Shown here: positions 49,881 to 59,125 of the stretch, piece after piece | Numbering within the stretch: the first letter of the stretch is position 1 | Layout: each line of letters begins with the position of its first letter | Source of the DNA: Aristaeella lactis | GTDB taxonomy: Bacteria > Bacillota > Clostridia > Christensenellales > Aristaeellaceae | Assembly (NCBI RefSeq): GCF_018118585.1 | Contig: NZ_CP069421.1 | Location: 1,922,001 to 1,986,000 of the forward strand | Direction of reading: 5' to 3' | DNA: 64,000 bases | Program-made: the position numbers and the translations under genes | Notes under the pieces: model-generated | Databases searched by the model: none | Told to the model about the DNA's origin: nothing | The model's input: only the letters and a program-made list of their open reading frames with translations

Positions 49881-50636
49881 ATGCAGGATAATTGTTTACT
49901 CGAAATAAAAGGCCTCAGTGCGACTGTCGGCGAGGAGGAAACACAAATATTGGACAACGTGGATCTTACAGTCCGCCAGGGTGAAATACACGTCATCATG
50001 GGGCCGAATGGAGCCGGAAAGTCCACGCTCGGTTTTGCCGTCATGGGAAACCCGGCCTACACAGTCTCCTCAGGACGTATCTTTTTTGACGGTGTGGATA
50101 TTACCGATATGGCCGCGGACAAGCGCGCCAGACAAAGAATTTTCCTCACCTTCCAGAACCCGATTGAAATCCCGGGAATCTCCATGCGGAACTTCCTGCG
50201 GAATTCAATCCAGGAAATCACCGGGGAACATGTAAGCTTCACCGCCTTTAACAAGGAACTTGAAGCAGCCATGGAACTGATTCATATGAATCCCGCCTAC
50301 GCCGACCGTGATATCAACGTCGGTTTCTCAGGCGGAGAAAAGAAAAAAGCGGAAATCCTTCAGCTGCTGATGCTGAAGCCCCGGCTCGCGATCCTGGATG
50401 AAACGGATTCAGGCCTGGACGTGGATGCTGTCAGGACCGTATCCTCCGGCATTCGCGCCTATATGGAATCCTGCGGCGGCACGCTGATCATCATTACCCA
50501 TAACGCGGCGATCACTGAGTCCCTGGATGTAAACAGGACGCACGTCCTGGTGCATGGCAGGATCGTCTTCACCGGCGACGGCGATCTCACAGATGAAATC
50601 AATAAAAACGGATTTGAGGGATACACATATGGCTGA
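49881..50636 (+). CDS. sufC: SufC, Fe-S cluster assembly ATPase
   Basis: 251 residues. Walker A GPNGAGKST, the SufC-typical FQNPIEIPG, signature GFSGGEKKKAEILQ, and Walker B AILDETDSGLDVDAV. It powers the SufBCD scaffold in the cytoplasm. AAAGGATG precedes the ATG. It is the first gene of sufCBDSU and overlaps sufB by eight bases. Confidence 0.96.
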   Translation: MQDNCLLEIKGLSATVGEEETQILDNVDLTVRQGEIHVIMGPNGAGKSTLGFAVMGNPAYTVSSGRIFFDGVDITDMAADKRARQRIFLTFQNPIEIPGISMRNFLRNSIQEITGEHVSFTAFNKELEAAMELIHMNPAYADRDINVGFSGGEKKKAEILQLLMLKPRLAILDETDSGLDVDAVRTVSSGIRAYMESCGGTLIIITHNAAITESLDVNRTHVLVHGRIVFTGDGDLTDEINKNGFEGYTYG

Positions 50637-52044
50637 CGGAAAAATCATAATTCCGGAGATAGATCACTCCCGGTACGATTTCAGGTATGATGAATCCTCT
50701 CCGGATTATTACCGGGAAAAGGACGGTTTTACAGAAGATATCGTCCGCAGGATTTCCGATGAAAAAGGCGATCCTGACTGGATGAGGCTCTTCAGGCTGA
50801 AATGTCTTGATCTGTACAACAAAATGGACATGCCCTGCTGGGGGCCGCCCATCAATGAACTTGATATGGACCGGATCGCCTCCTATGTCAGGCATAAATC
50901 AGAAATGAAGAGCAGCTGGAATGATGTCCCGGCTGATATCAAGGAAACCTTTGAGCGGCTTGGCATCCCGCAGGCCGAGCGCCTGTCCCTGGCCGGCGTT
51001 GGCGCCCAGTATGATTCCGAAATTGTCTACCACCACCTCAGGGAAGAGGTTGCGAAATCCGGCGTAATCTACACCGACATCGAAACCGCGATCCGTACGG
51101 GCTATGAGGACGTCGTCCGGGAACACTTTATGAAGCTTGTTCCCCCCACGGACCATAAATACGCGGCGCTTCACGGTGCGGTTTGGTCAGGCGGCTCGTT
51201 TGTTTATGTCCCCCCGGGAGTAAAAGTGGATATTCCGCTCCAGTCCTATTTCCGGCTGAACGCCGCAGGCGCCGGCCAGTTTGAACATACCATCATCATT
51301 GTGGATGAAGGAGCTGATCTCCACTTTATCGAAGGCTGCTCCGCCCCCAAGTATTATGTTGCCAACCTTCACGCAGGGTGTGTTGAACTTTACGTCCGCA
51401 AAAATGCCAGGCTTCGTTATTCCACTATTGAGAACTGGTCCCGGAACATGTTCAACCTGAACACAAAAAGGGCGCTTGTGGAGGACGGCGGAACGATCGA
51501 GTGGGTATCGGGTTCCTTCGGCTCCCGCGTATCATATCTGTATCCGATGACAATCCTCCAGGGGGATAATTCCCGGATGACCTATAACGGAATCACTTTC
51601 TCCGGTGAAGGCCAGAATCTGGATACCGGCTGCAAGGTCGTCCATGTCGGGAAGCACACCTCCTCCGTCATCACCTCGAAGTCGATCTCCAAGAGCGGCG
51701 GTATCGGAACCTTCCGGAGTGCCGTCACGATCGAAAAACAGGCGAAAAGCGCGAAATGCTCTGTGTCCTGTGACTCCCTGATGCTCGATTCCGTATCGCG
51801 GGCCGACACCATCCCCGCTATGGATATCAGGGCTTATGACGCTGACGTCGGACATGAAGCGAAGATCGGGCGGATCAGCGATGAATCCGTTTTTTATCTG
51901 ATGAGCAGGGGCTTGTCTGAGGAGGATGCGAAAACCCTGATCGTAAGCGGCTTCGCTGATTCCGTGTCCCGGGATCTGCCGCTGGAATACGCCGTTGAAA
52001 TGAACAACCTCATCAAAATAGAGATGAGCGGACATAAGGCCTGA
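50629..52044 (+). CDS. sufB: SufB, Fe-S cluster scaffold
   Basis: 471 residues, normal for SufB. The segments LSLAGVGAQYDSEIVYHH, PPGVKVDIPLQSYFRLN and SISKSGGIGTFRS, and the Cys of SAKCSVSCDSLML, are the SufB core. It carries the nascent cluster on the SufBC2D complex. The start at 50629 lies within sufC. Confidence 0.95.
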   Translation: MADGKIIIPEIDHSRYDFRYDESSPDYYREKDGFTEDIVRRISDEKGDPDWMRLFRLKCLDLYNKMDMPCWGPPINELDMDRIASYVRHKSEMKSSWNDVPADIKETFERLGIPQAERLSLAGVGAQYDSEIVYHHLREEVAKSGVIYTDIETAIRTGYEDVVREHFMKLVPPTDHKYAALHGAVWSGGSFVYVPPGVKVDIPLQSYFRLNAAGAGQFEHTIIIVDEGADLHFIEGCSAPKYYVANLHAGCVELYVRKNARLRYSTIENWSRNMFNLNTKRALVEDGGTIEWVSGSFGSRVSYLYPMTILQGDNSRMTYNGITFSGEGQNLDTGCKVVHVGKHTSSVITSKSISKSGGIGTFRSAVTIEKQAKSAKCSVSCDSLMLDSVSRADTIPAMDIRAYDADVGHEAKIGRISDESVFYLMSRGLSEEDAKTLIVSGFADSVSRDLPLEYAVEMNNLIKIEMSGHKA

Positions 52045-52059
52045 GGAGGCATTCCGAAT

Positions 52060-53082
52060 ATGAATGAAATGATCACAATCAATCCCTCGCCGGCGCTGAC
52101 TTTTGCGAAACTGAAAATGAACGGAGACCGGATCTTTCTGAATACAGGCATTCTGAAAAAACAGAACGTGATCGTCACAGTTACCGGCAGGCATTCCCGC
52201 AGCGATACACTTTATGATGAACCGATCCCGGCCGGTGCCGGCGGCGAAGACCTGGATCGTATTCTTTCCTTCGACCGGCGGGTCCTGACCGCGGAAGGCG
52301 ATATTCATGTGAATAACGTCTTTATCGGTCCGGGATCCTGCGGCATGATCGTCAGGATTGCCCGGGGAACAAGCGCAAGAATTGTCGAGATCACGAGGGG
52401 CGGCGGAGATTATTCCGCGATCAGAAGCACCCTGTACCTGCTGGAGGAAGGTGCTTCCCTCACCCTGGTCCAGATCCAGCAGTTGGACAAGCGCACCCTT
52501 TATATCGACGACCTGCGCGCCAGGCTGGCTGAAAACGCGCAGCTGAAGATCACACGGCTTGATCTGGGCAGCGCCGTTTCCTATCAGTCCTCCAAAGTCC
52601 TGCTGGAGGGGAAAAGCGCGGACTATGCTGCCCACGGCAATTTCCTCCTCAATGGGGATCAGCGCCTGGATATCAATATGATTGCCGAACATATCGCACC
52701 GAATACGGTCAGCGATATGCGTTCCGACGGCGTACTGCTGGACCGTGCTTCAAAGATTTTCCGGGGATCGCTGGATTTTAAGAGCGGCTGTAAAGGTGCG
52801 AAAGGATCGGAAAACGAAGATGTCATGCTGCTCTCCGACGGGGCGGATAACCAGTCCATGCCGATCATCCTTTGCGGTGAGGAAGACGTGGAAGGAAACC
52901 ACGGTGCCACCGTGGGCAGGGTATCGGACGACGCCCTGTATTATCTGGCGAGCAGGGGTTTTGACGAGGAAAAAGCCTATAAAATGATCGTCCGCTCCAG
53001 GATGAACGCTACCATAGCCTGTGTCCCCGATGCAGATCTGCGTGATGAGCTGGAGAAAACCGTTGATGAGGTGCTTGCATGA
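52060..53082 (+). CDS. sufD: SufD, Fe-S cluster assembly protein
   Basis: 340 residues, right-handed beta-helix paralogue of SufB. Recognisable parts are GAKGSENEDVMLLSDGA, CGEEDVEGNHGATVGR and LYYLASRGFDEEKA. GGAGG precedes the ATG; the stop overlaps sufS (ATGA). It completes the scaffold and is thought to help iron acquisition. Confidence 0.93.
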   Translation: MNEMITINPSPALTFAKLKMNGDRIFLNTGILKKQNVIVTVTGRHSRSDTLYDEPIPAGAGGEDLDRILSFDRRVLTAEGDIHVNNVFIGPGSCGMIVRIARGTSARIVEITRGGGDYSAIRSTLYLLEEGASLTLVQIQQLDKRTLYIDDLRARLAENAQLKITRLDLGSAVSYQSSKVLLEGKSADYAAHGNFLLNGDQRLDINMIAEHIAPNTVSDMRSDGVLLDRASKIFRGSLDFKSGCKGAKGSENEDVMLLSDGADNQSMPIILCGEEDVEGNHGATVGRVSDDALYYLASRGFDEEKAYKMIVRSRMNATIACVPDADLRDELEKTVDEVLA

Positions 53083-54308
53083 CTGTACATGATATCCGGC
53101 ATAACATCTCGTTTTTTCGCCAGGAAAGGCCGCCGGTCTACTTCGACAATTCGGCGACAACCCAGCAGCCGGATGAGGTCATAAGGGCTGTCATCAATTT
53201 CAGCCGGTATACCAACGCCAATCCCTTTCGCGGCCTGTATGACCTCTCCGGCGAAGCAACGGCTGTCTATGAAGCCGCCAGGAAAAAGGTGGCGGCTTTC
53301 CTGAATATTTCCGATCCCCGCCAGATCGTATTCACGCGCAACACCACGGAGTCAATCAACCTTGTGGCGGAGTGTATTTTAAGGACAAACCATTCCCGGT
53401 TCCGGATTGACCCCGGCGACCGGATTGTCGTCACGGTCTCCGAACATCACAGCAATCTCCTTCCCTGGCAGCGCCTGGCCCGGATCACCGGTGCGCGTCT
53501 TGTTTTCATGGAGCCGGACAGCACCGGCCTGATCACGGATGCGGAAATCGAATCCAGGATCACAGATCGTACAAAGCTGGTCGCCGCAGCCCACGTCAGC
53601 AATGTATGGGGACGTGTCAACCCCATCGATAAAATCATCCTCAGAGCAAGATCCGTCGGAGCCCTGACGGTCATAGACGGCGCGCAGGCTGTCGCGCACA
53701 TGAAAGTGGACGTCCGGAACACAGGCTGTGATTTCTATGCCTTTTCAGGGCATAAAATGCTGGGGCCCATGGGCATAGGCGTCCTTTTCGGCCGGGCCGA
53801 CCTGCTGGAACAGCTGGATCCCTTCCTTTCCGGCGGAGAAATGATTGAATATGTAACACGGGAAAGCGCCACCTATGCTCCGATTCCGCACAAATTCGAG
53901 GCAGGCACCGTCAATGCGGCCGGAGCCGCAGGCCTGGCCGCCGCCTGTGACTATATCGATAAAATCGGTTTTGACTATATCAAAAGCCAGGTGAATACCC
54001 TCACTGCGGAAGTCATGAACGGCATGCGTGAAATGGAAGGCATCACGGTTTACGGCTCGCGGAATCCGTCCGAGCACAACGGAATTGTCTCTTTCAGCAT
54101 CGCAGGCTGTCATCCGCATGACGTAGCCTCCATCCTTAACGAAGATCATATATGTGTAAGGGCTGGGCATCACTGTGCCCAGCCCCTCATGCAGTTTCTG
54201 GGAATCGGCTCCTGTGTGCGCTGTTCCCTGTATGCCTATAATACGCATCGGGAAGTCAGCCGGTTCATTGACTGCCTGTCGCGCGTCCGGAAAGTAATGG
54301 GGTATTGA
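53079..54308 (+). CDS. sufS: SufS, cysteine desulfurase
   Basis: 409 residues, PLP-dependent. PLP lysine in FYAFSGHKMLGPMG, the VSEHHSNLLPWQ segment, and the active-site Cys in RAGHHCAQPLM. It releases sulfur from cysteine and passes it to SufU. It begins inside the sufD stop. Confidence 0.95.
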   Translation: MTVHDIRHNISFFRQERPPVYFDNSATTQQPDEVIRAVINFSRYTNANPFRGLYDLSGEATAVYEAARKKVAAFLNISDPRQIVFTRNTTESINLVAECILRTNHSRFRIDPGDRIVVTVSEHHSNLLPWQRLARITGARLVFMEPDSTGLITDAEIESRITDRTKLVAAAHVSNVWGRVNPIDKIILRARSVGALTVIDGAQAVAHMKVDVRNTGCDFYAFSGHKMLGPMGIGVLFGRADLLEQLDPFLSGGEMIEYVTRESATYAPIPHKFEAGTVNAAGAAGLAAACDYIDKIGFDYIKSQVNTLTAEVMNGMREMEGITVYGSRNPSEHNGIVSFSIAGCHPHDVASILNEDHICVRAGHHCAQPLMQFLGIGSCVRCSLYAYNTHREVSRFIDCLSRVRKVMGY

Positions 54309-54310
54309 AA

Positions 54311-54733
54311 ATGGATCTGAAAAACCTGTATCGGGAGATTGTGAACGATCACAATCTTCATCCTGCCCACAAGTATGAAATGGAAAATCCCGATATTGTC
54401 CTGCGCGGCGTCAATCCGACCTGCGGCGACGATATCACCCTGATGCTGAAGATCATGGACGATACGGTCACGGAAGGATCTTTCACCGGAAGCAGCTGCG
54501 CCATTTCGACAGCTTCTGCGGATATGATGCTGGATAATGTGATCGGACTGAAAACGGATCAGGCGCGGAACCTGATCCGGAAATTCTTTGGGATGATCGA
54601 CGGAGACATTACTGATGACCGGGAGCTGGAGGCGCTTAATGACGCAGCCTGCCTGAAGGATATTGCCCGCATGCCTGCCCGGGTAAAGTGCGCCTTGCTT
54701 GGCTGGAGCACCCTGAAGGATATTCTGGGCTGA
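54311..54733 (+). CDS. sufU: SufU, zinc-dependent sulfurtransferase
   Basis: About 140 residues. The SufU zinc site is complete: Cys in NPTCGDD (with its Asp), Cys in GSSCAIST, and Cys in ARVKCALLGW. The IscU-like fold has the SufU insertion region between the second and third Cys. It accepts sulfur from SufS. The ATG follows the sufS stop by two bases. Confidence 0.95.
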   Translation: MDLKNLYREIVNDHNLHPAHKYEMENPDIVLRGVNPTCGDDITLMLKIMDDTVTEGSFTGSSCAISTASADMMLDNVIGLKTDQARNLIRKFFGMIDGDITDDRELEALNDAACLKDIARMPARVKCALLGWSTLKDILG

Positions 54734-54812
54734 CCGGGCAGGTCCGGGTAAGGTACAGAGCCACGCCAGTACAGCCGGCGTTGTGCGCATGGCGGACTTC
54801 CCTGCCCGGTTT
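54734..54812 (+). terminator. Large imperfect hairpin at the end of the suf operon
   Basis: ACCGGGCAGGTCCG near 54735 is complementary, with a small bulge, to CGGACTTCCCTGCCCGGT near 54793-54811, enclosing about 45 bases with further GC-rich pairing. It overlaps the end of the convergent membrane-protein gene. No strong T-run, so confidence as a terminator is limited. Confidence 0.5.
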
Positions 54813-55432
54813 CAGATCAGGAACAGCAGGCTGATGAACATGATTGCCCCGGCCCAGTTTCCGGCTCCGCCAATCCTTGTCGGAAACAGCACAAGCATAA
54901 TCGGCAGGATGTTGATCACGCATGCCCAGCGGGGCAGCGGCGTCCATCCGCTGACAACCGGCACAAACAGAGACACGCCGAAGATCAGGAATCCGAGATA
55001 GCAGACGATCATGGTGACAGATGTCTTTTTGAAAAACTCCGTGATCAGCTGCCTGGCTTCCTCTGTCCTGCCCATCTTTACATACAGCCACTCCGGCACA
55101 CCGCAGAACACATGGTGCGCCATACCAAAGGTCAGCACCATGACCGTGCTGATCAGCATCAGCGTCGCGCAGGTTTCCGAGCAGGCGCGCATCCAGTCTG
55201 CCAGCGCCAGATAGCCGAAGGCAAAAAGAAACATTGCCAGGCAGCCAAGCAGCATGGACAGCAACGGGTTTCGAAGCGGCATGTTCCGGAACGCGGCGGA
55301 CAGCCTGTCATTATCCTTCATGTCCTCAATGCGGAACCGTCCGCCGGGCATGTAAGTCAGCAGGCAGTCGCACGCGCCGCACAGCAGATGTCCGGCGGCA
55401 GCGATCAGAAACATGATTTTCATCGTGTTCAT
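54812..55432 (-). CDS. Polytopic membrane protein, DUF6796-like
   Basis: 206 residues with about six transmembrane helices. It shares with the gene at 59122 an N-terminal helix with an internal G-x-x-D (GHLLCGACDCLL), a His-x2-Cys site in helix 4 (HHVFCGVPEW) and a GWTPLPRW loop. Function unknown. It is the last gene of the ten-gene operon, with an ATGA link to the small frame upstream. Confidence 0.7.
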   Translation of the reverse strand: MNTMKIMFLIAAAGHLLCGACDCLLTYMPGGRFRIEDMKDNDRLSAAFRNMPLRNPLLSMLLGCLAMFLFAFGYLALADWMRACSETCATLMLISTVMVLTFGMAHHVFCGVPEWLYVKMGRTEEARQLITEFFKKTSVTMIVCYLGFLIFGVSLFVPVVSGWTPLPRWACVINILPIMLVLFPTRIGGAGNWAGAIMFISLLFLI

Positions 55433-55572
55433 TTTCCCATCCTCCTCATAACAGAATATCCGTCCCCCAGCCGTGATTCATAAGCAGCGTCTTTTGCTTC
55501 GATATCCCGGCAATGCCGGGAAGACAATGCTTTACGGTATACTCTGCCGGTTTTCCGGATGTTTTTTTCCAT
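55429..55572 (-). CDS. Candidate 47-residue basic protein
   Basis: Starts MEKNIRKTGRVYRKALSS and ends in an ATGA overlap with the next gene. GGGAGG, formed by the last codons of the preceding gene, lies 11 bases before the ATG. Rich in Arg/Lys and soluble. No family is known; it could be a small coupling frame rather than a functional protein. Confidence 0.45.
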   Translation of the reverse strand: MEKNIRKTGRVYRKALSSRHCRDIEAKDAAYESRLGDGYSVMRRMGK

Positions 55573-55580
55573 CAGCGCTT

Positions 55581-56078
55581 TTACCTCCCGATGATCAGCG
55601 TAATCCACGCCGTCAGCGCGCACACAAACGGGAACGCAATCAAACGGATTATCTGGTTTTTTGTGTTGAAGCTGCGGTCATCCCAGCTTTTGCAGTCCTT
55701 GGTCTCCGGGTAGAATTTCACATAATACTTCTTCGTAATCACGATGTACTGGTCCTGCACCAGAATATCGAACAGCTTGTAGCCGTACATAAACAGCATG
55801 TACCGCCCAAACTGCAGCCAGAACCCGTATCCGCGCCGGATACCGTCCGCGCCGAGAAAAAAGACAACCCCTGCGAATCCCGCCACTGCCAGGGCTGTAA
55901 GCAGGTAACCGATCATCAGTCTGCCGAAAGACGGATCAGGATGCCCCTTTGCCGCCTCCCGGATGTCCTGCGGCAGGAAACCCATGAGAATCTTTGTGGC
56001 TGCGAAATGCGGGATGATAAGAATCAACGCCAGCGAAAGAAGGCAAACAGCCGCCAGGGCGGCCAGCGTTGTGATCAT
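55581..56078 (-). CDS. Membrane protein, paralogue of the gene at 56745
   Basis: 165 residues from the ATG at 56078, preferred because GGAGGAGG lies seven bases before it (an upstream in-frame ATG begins that same tract). Four transmembrane helices. The second half, RRGYGFWLQFGRYML, then YKLFDILVQDQYI and FYPETKDC, aligns well with the paralogue at 56745. I do not know the family. It may be a scaffold or enzyme for a hydrophobic substrate. Confidence 0.75.
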   Translation of the reverse strand: MITTLAALAAVCLLSLALILIIPHFAATKILMGFLPQDIREAAKGHPDPSFGRLMIGYLLTALAVAGFAGVVFFLGADGIRRGYGFWLQFGRYMLFMYGYKLFDILVQDQYIVITKKYYVKFYPETKDCKSWDDRSFNTKNQIIRLIAFPFVCALTAWITLIIGR

Positions 56079-56138
56079 GCGGCAGACCTCCTCCATTCCC
56101 GAATCTGCTTACATCAATTTTCCGATCAGCCGGTACAA

Positions 56139-56729
56139 TCATTCCTCCGGTTTCTGAAATTTGAAGCAGAAATCGAGTCCTGCGTAGTTGCACCTTCTGA
56201 CCGTTGTAAAGCCGCTCCTGCCTGCCTGCTGTTCAAACTCCTTCATCGTGAACAGCGGCTCCTCCGCGTGATTCCATTGCAGGAAGAAGTCCGTCAGATG
56301 AACCCCTTTCCTCGTCAGATCGTTGATGTACATCTCGCCGCCGGGCCGCAGGACCCGGAAGGCTTCATCCAGGAAGCGCCGCCACCCCTCCACATGGTGC
56401 AGGATCATAAAGTCCACGATCATGTCGAAGCTTTCATCCTCAAACCGGCTCAGATCGGCTGCGTCTCCCAGGACGAACCGCGCGTCCGGCAGGGCAAGCG
56501 CCTCCGCCTTTTCCAGCTGTTCCGGCATGATATCCATACCGGTATAGCTTTTCGGATGGTCCTTGACGATCAGGGACGCGGAATAGCCGGATCCGCATCC
56601 GACCTCCAGAACATCTTTCCCGGTAAAATCCATGCCCCAGGCCTTAAAACCGCCGATTTCCATATGCTCGTTGATCCATTTGCGCCAGCCGGTCTGCATG
56701 GCGTCGTATTCTTTCAGGCTCAGTTTCAT
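56139..56729 (-). CDS. Class I SAM-dependent methyltransferase
   Basis: 196 residues. Motif I VLEVGCGSGYSASLIV, acidic motif II TGMDIMPEQLEKAE, DAADLSRFEDESFDMIVDF, and the aromatic LHHVEGWRRFLDEA region of the UbiE/ubiquinone-type family. GAGGAGG precedes the ATG. It lies between the two paralogous membrane-protein genes, suggesting that their shared substrate is methylated. Confidence 0.87.
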   Translation of the reverse strand: MKLSLKEYDAMQTGWRKWINEHMEIGGFKAWGMDFTGKDVLEVGCGSGYSASLIVKDHPKSYTGMDIMPEQLEKAEALALPDARFVLGDAADLSRFEDESFDMIVDFMILHHVEGWRRFLDEAFRVLRPGGEMYINDLTRKGVHLTDFFLQWNHAEEPLFTMKEFEQQAGRSGFTTVRRCNYAGLDFCFKFQKPEE

Positions 56730-56744
56730 GCTAGGCGCCTCCTC

Positions 56745-57245
56745 TTATCCCAATAAGCTGCAGATCCAGGCCGCGATGGCCGAAGCCGCCGGGAATATGA
56801 CCAGCAGCTTCAGCAGCTGGCTTTTCAGATTATAGCCGTACTTTTTCGGGGGATACACGCTTTCCGTCTCCGGATAGTAGTGCTGGAAGAAACGGAACTT
56901 CATCAGCAGGAAGTAATCAAAGCAGACCATGTCGTAAACTTTGTAGATGGTAAAAATCAGCACAAACCTTGTAAAAAACTGCCAAAAGCCGAATCCGCTC
57001 CTGAAGCCGTCCCAGATGGAAACAACCCCTGTGCCCAGGATCATGAGAATGCTGAAGATTATGAGCGTCCAGCCGATTTTTCTGGCGCCGTAAAACAGTT
57101 CTTTTTCGCGGGGAAGCACCGCCTCCCTCGCTTCCCTGGGTGCAGACGAAAAAAACTCCTTCTTCTGGACAAACGCCACGGCGGACAGCAGCATCAGCGT
57201 AATCGCCGTGCAGAACACAATTGCCAGGAATATTGTCAGCAGCAT
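56745..57245 (-). CDS. Membrane protein, paralogue of the gene at 55581
   Basis: 166 residues, four transmembrane helices. The FRSGFGFWQFFTRFVL, YKVYDMVCFDYFL and HYYPETESV segments mirror the other copy. Of two adjacent ATGs (57248 and 57245) the second has better spacing from GGAGGG. Function unknown. Tandem duplication around the methyltransferase gene is likely. Confidence 0.75.
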   Translation of the reverse strand: MLLTIFLAIVFCTAITLMLLSAVAFVQKKEFFSSAPREAREAVLPREKELFYGARKIGWTLIIFSILMILGTGVVSIWDGFRSGFGFWQFFTRFVLIFTIYKVYDMVCFDYFLLMKFRFFQHYYPETESVYPPKKYGYNLKSQLLKLLVIFPAASAIAAWICSLLG

Positions 57246-57261
57246 CATTATCCCTCCGGTT

Positions 57262-57702
57262 TTATTTTTTCACACCGGCCAGCAGCCGGATCCATTTCCT
57301 CTGCCGGTGACGGTAAAAAGCATTTGCCCAAAGCCAGATAAAAAACGTTTTCCATCCTGCCCGGATTTCCACCCGGTCCGTATATTCCGTATGCTGTTCA
57401 TCCAGCTTTTTCAGCACAATATCATGATTCCAGACCGGCACATGCGCATTGCTTTCCCGGCTGCTGATCCCCTGCGGATCAACCCGGATCACCCGGATTG
57501 TATGGATTCCGAAGGGAATCAGGCAAAAGAGCCTGAATCTGTATGACGAGACACCGCCGGCATTCCATACCGGTGTCACCGCGCCCACAGGCTCAAAAGC
57601 CGCGTAAGGGGCTGCAATATACTGCAGTGTCTTCAGTTCCTGCAGTTTGCTGTACACCAGCTCCTGTCCCGCGGGAAAAACGGATGTTTTCCGTACAATC
57701 AT
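57262..57702 (-). CDS. SRPBCC-like (START/polyketide-cyclase fold) protein
   Basis: 146 residues. The pattern of a leading helix (LQELKTLQYIAAPYAAF), strands ending in WNHDIVL and YTDRVEIRAGW, and a long basic C-terminal helix (AFYRHRQRKWIRLL) fits the SRPBCC helix-grip fold that binds hydrophobic ligands. Identification is by pattern only. AAGGAAG precedes the ATG. Confidence 0.6.
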   Translation of the reverse strand: MIVRKTSVFPAGQELVYSKLQELKTLQYIAAPYAAFEPVGAVTPVWNAGGVSSYRFRLFCLIPFGIHTIRVIRVDPQGISSRESNAHVPVWNHDIVLKKLDEQHTEYTDRVEIRAGWKTFFIWLWANAFYRHRQRKWIRLLAGVKK

Positions 57703-57732
57703 TCTGCCGTTTCTTCCTTTCCCTGCCCGGCC

Positions 57733-58716
57733 TTACTTTCTTTCATACTGCTCCCGGATTTTCTCCCAGGATGGTGCGGCTTTTTTCAGTTCTTTCCAGT
57801 TGGTCATCGGTTCATCCGGCGCCTTTGCGATAATCCCCTCAAAGGCTTTATCCAGCAGTTCCATCTCTTCCCAGGCGTTCCGGCAGTGGGCGCAGGCAAT
57901 CAGGTCGCCCATTTCGGTTTTGGACATCAGGAAATAGACAAACTGCATCAGTCTGCCCTTCACGCCCTGCCCGTAGTATTTTTCGTCCCCGGACGGGAGA
58001 ATCGGGATTCCCTGTGCCTTCAGCATCCCGAATGCTTCCCGGGATGCAAGGCGCATCTGCCTGCGCTGTTTCCCTGTGGCCGTGCGAAGATTTCCTCCGC
58101 AGGCGTAGGTCGCGTAGCCGATCGGCAGGATCGCCGCCAGATGGCAGGTCAGGTAAGCCTCCATGTCCGGCTGCCACCGGAGGGTATAGCCGCTTCCGGC
58201 GAATACGGCTTCCAGCTGTTTCCGGGTCTTTTCATCCGGCGTTGCGTGCAGTCCGCCGATGTCCATATTGCCGGTGCCGAGGCGTTCACAGACCAGCAGC
58301 CCGTTTTCCCGGTCCCGTTTCCCGGCCGTTGCCTGGAACGCAAACAGGATTTGCTTCGGACAGGTTGTTTTTGCCAGGATGGTCTCCTGCATTCCGGCTG
58401 CGTTCATGTTGTTGCCAACCATCACAACCAGCGGCGCGTTCACCGCTGCCAGCGGCTCCAGAATGGCGCCGATCCGGTGGTAAGGCATCACTGCGAAAAC
58501 AACGTCGTATGCCTGTTCGGGAGTGATCTCCCCGATCACTTCAGGATGATCCAGCGTTTCCCTGTGCTGCAGGTGATGCCGGATCCGAAGTCCGTTCCGC
58601 TGCAGCTGTTCCTTCCATTCTCCCCGGGCCAGCATGGTCACGTCATTTCCGGCGGAACACAGCACATGAGCCAGATAACTTCCGATCACGCCGGAACCGT
58701 ATACAAGCACTTTCAT
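57733..58716 (-). CDS. Ketopantoate reductase (PanE/ApbA)-like NADP oxidoreductase
   Basis: 327 residues. N-terminal Rossmann motif YGSGVIGSYLAHVL, then DVVFAVMPYHRIGAIL and LVVMVGNNMNAAG, as in ApbA/PanE. The C-terminal part is longer and more divergent than true PanE and includes two extra Cys-rich turns (ACAHCRNAWEE). It is probably a reductase of another 2-oxo or hydrophobic acid. It begins one base after the preceding stop. Confidence 0.75.
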   Translation of the reverse strand: MKVLVYGSGVIGSYLAHVLCSAGNDVTMLARGEWKEQLQRNGLRIRHHLQHRETLDHPEVIGEITPEQAYDVVFAVMPYHRIGAILEPLAAVNAPLVVMVGNNMNAAGMQETILAKTTCPKQILFAFQATAGKRDRENGLLVCERLGTGNMDIGGLHATPDEKTRKQLEAVFAGSGYTLRWQPDMEAYLTCHLAAILPIGYATYACGGNLRTATGKQRRQMRLASREAFGMLKAQGIPILPSGDEKYYGQGVKGRLMQFVYFLMSKTEMGDLIACAHCRNAWEEMELLDKAFEGIIAKAPDEPMTNWKELKKAAPSWEKIREQYERK

Positions 58717-58717
58717 C

Positions 58718-59125
58718 TCATGCTTCCTTCTTTCGAAATCCTTGATAGATCAGTCCGGCAAAAAGCCCGCAAAGCGCCGCTCCTCCCAGCATCCACAGGG
58801 GAAGGTTTCCGTTTGCCTTCAGGCAGATTCCGGTTACCGAAACGGGAACGCCGATGATTCCGGCGGCGGTTAACGCTCCGAAGCCGCGGAGCAGCCGTTT
58901 CCGCGGAAGAATCCTGTCCAGCTTTGCGATCCGTTCGCTGATAATTTCAGCCACCCCAAGCACCATCAGGACAGCCGGCAGCAGGGCCAGGGCGGAAAAC
59001 AGGCTGATCCCCTGCGCCAGGCATTTCCAGGTACAGATCAGCCAGATAATCCATCCGGTATTGCCTGGAATATCGTAAGTCCACCAGCGGGCTTCAGAAA
59101 TCCCGGTCTCATACAGATCATTCAT
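58718..59125 (-). CDS. Small membrane protein
   Basis: 135 residues from the ATG at 59125, which overlaps the preceding stop (ATGA). Three to four transmembrane helices; the segment between helices 2 and 3 is basic (RILPRKRLLRG). No family recognised. Second gene of the ten-gene operon. Confidence 0.68.
   Translation of the reverse strand: MNDLYETGISEARWWTYDIPGNTGWIIWLICTWKCLAQGISLFSALALLPAVLMVLGVAEIISERIAKLDRILPRKRLLRGFGALTAAGIIGVPVSVTGICLKANGNLPLWMLGGAALCGLFAGLIYQGFRKKEA

Noticed and set aside
55473-56756. A 427-codon plus-strand frame in the membrane operon
   Set aside because: It covers several convincing minus-strand genes that are linked by overlaps; the sequence is rich in His/Gln/Arg as expected for a shadow frame.
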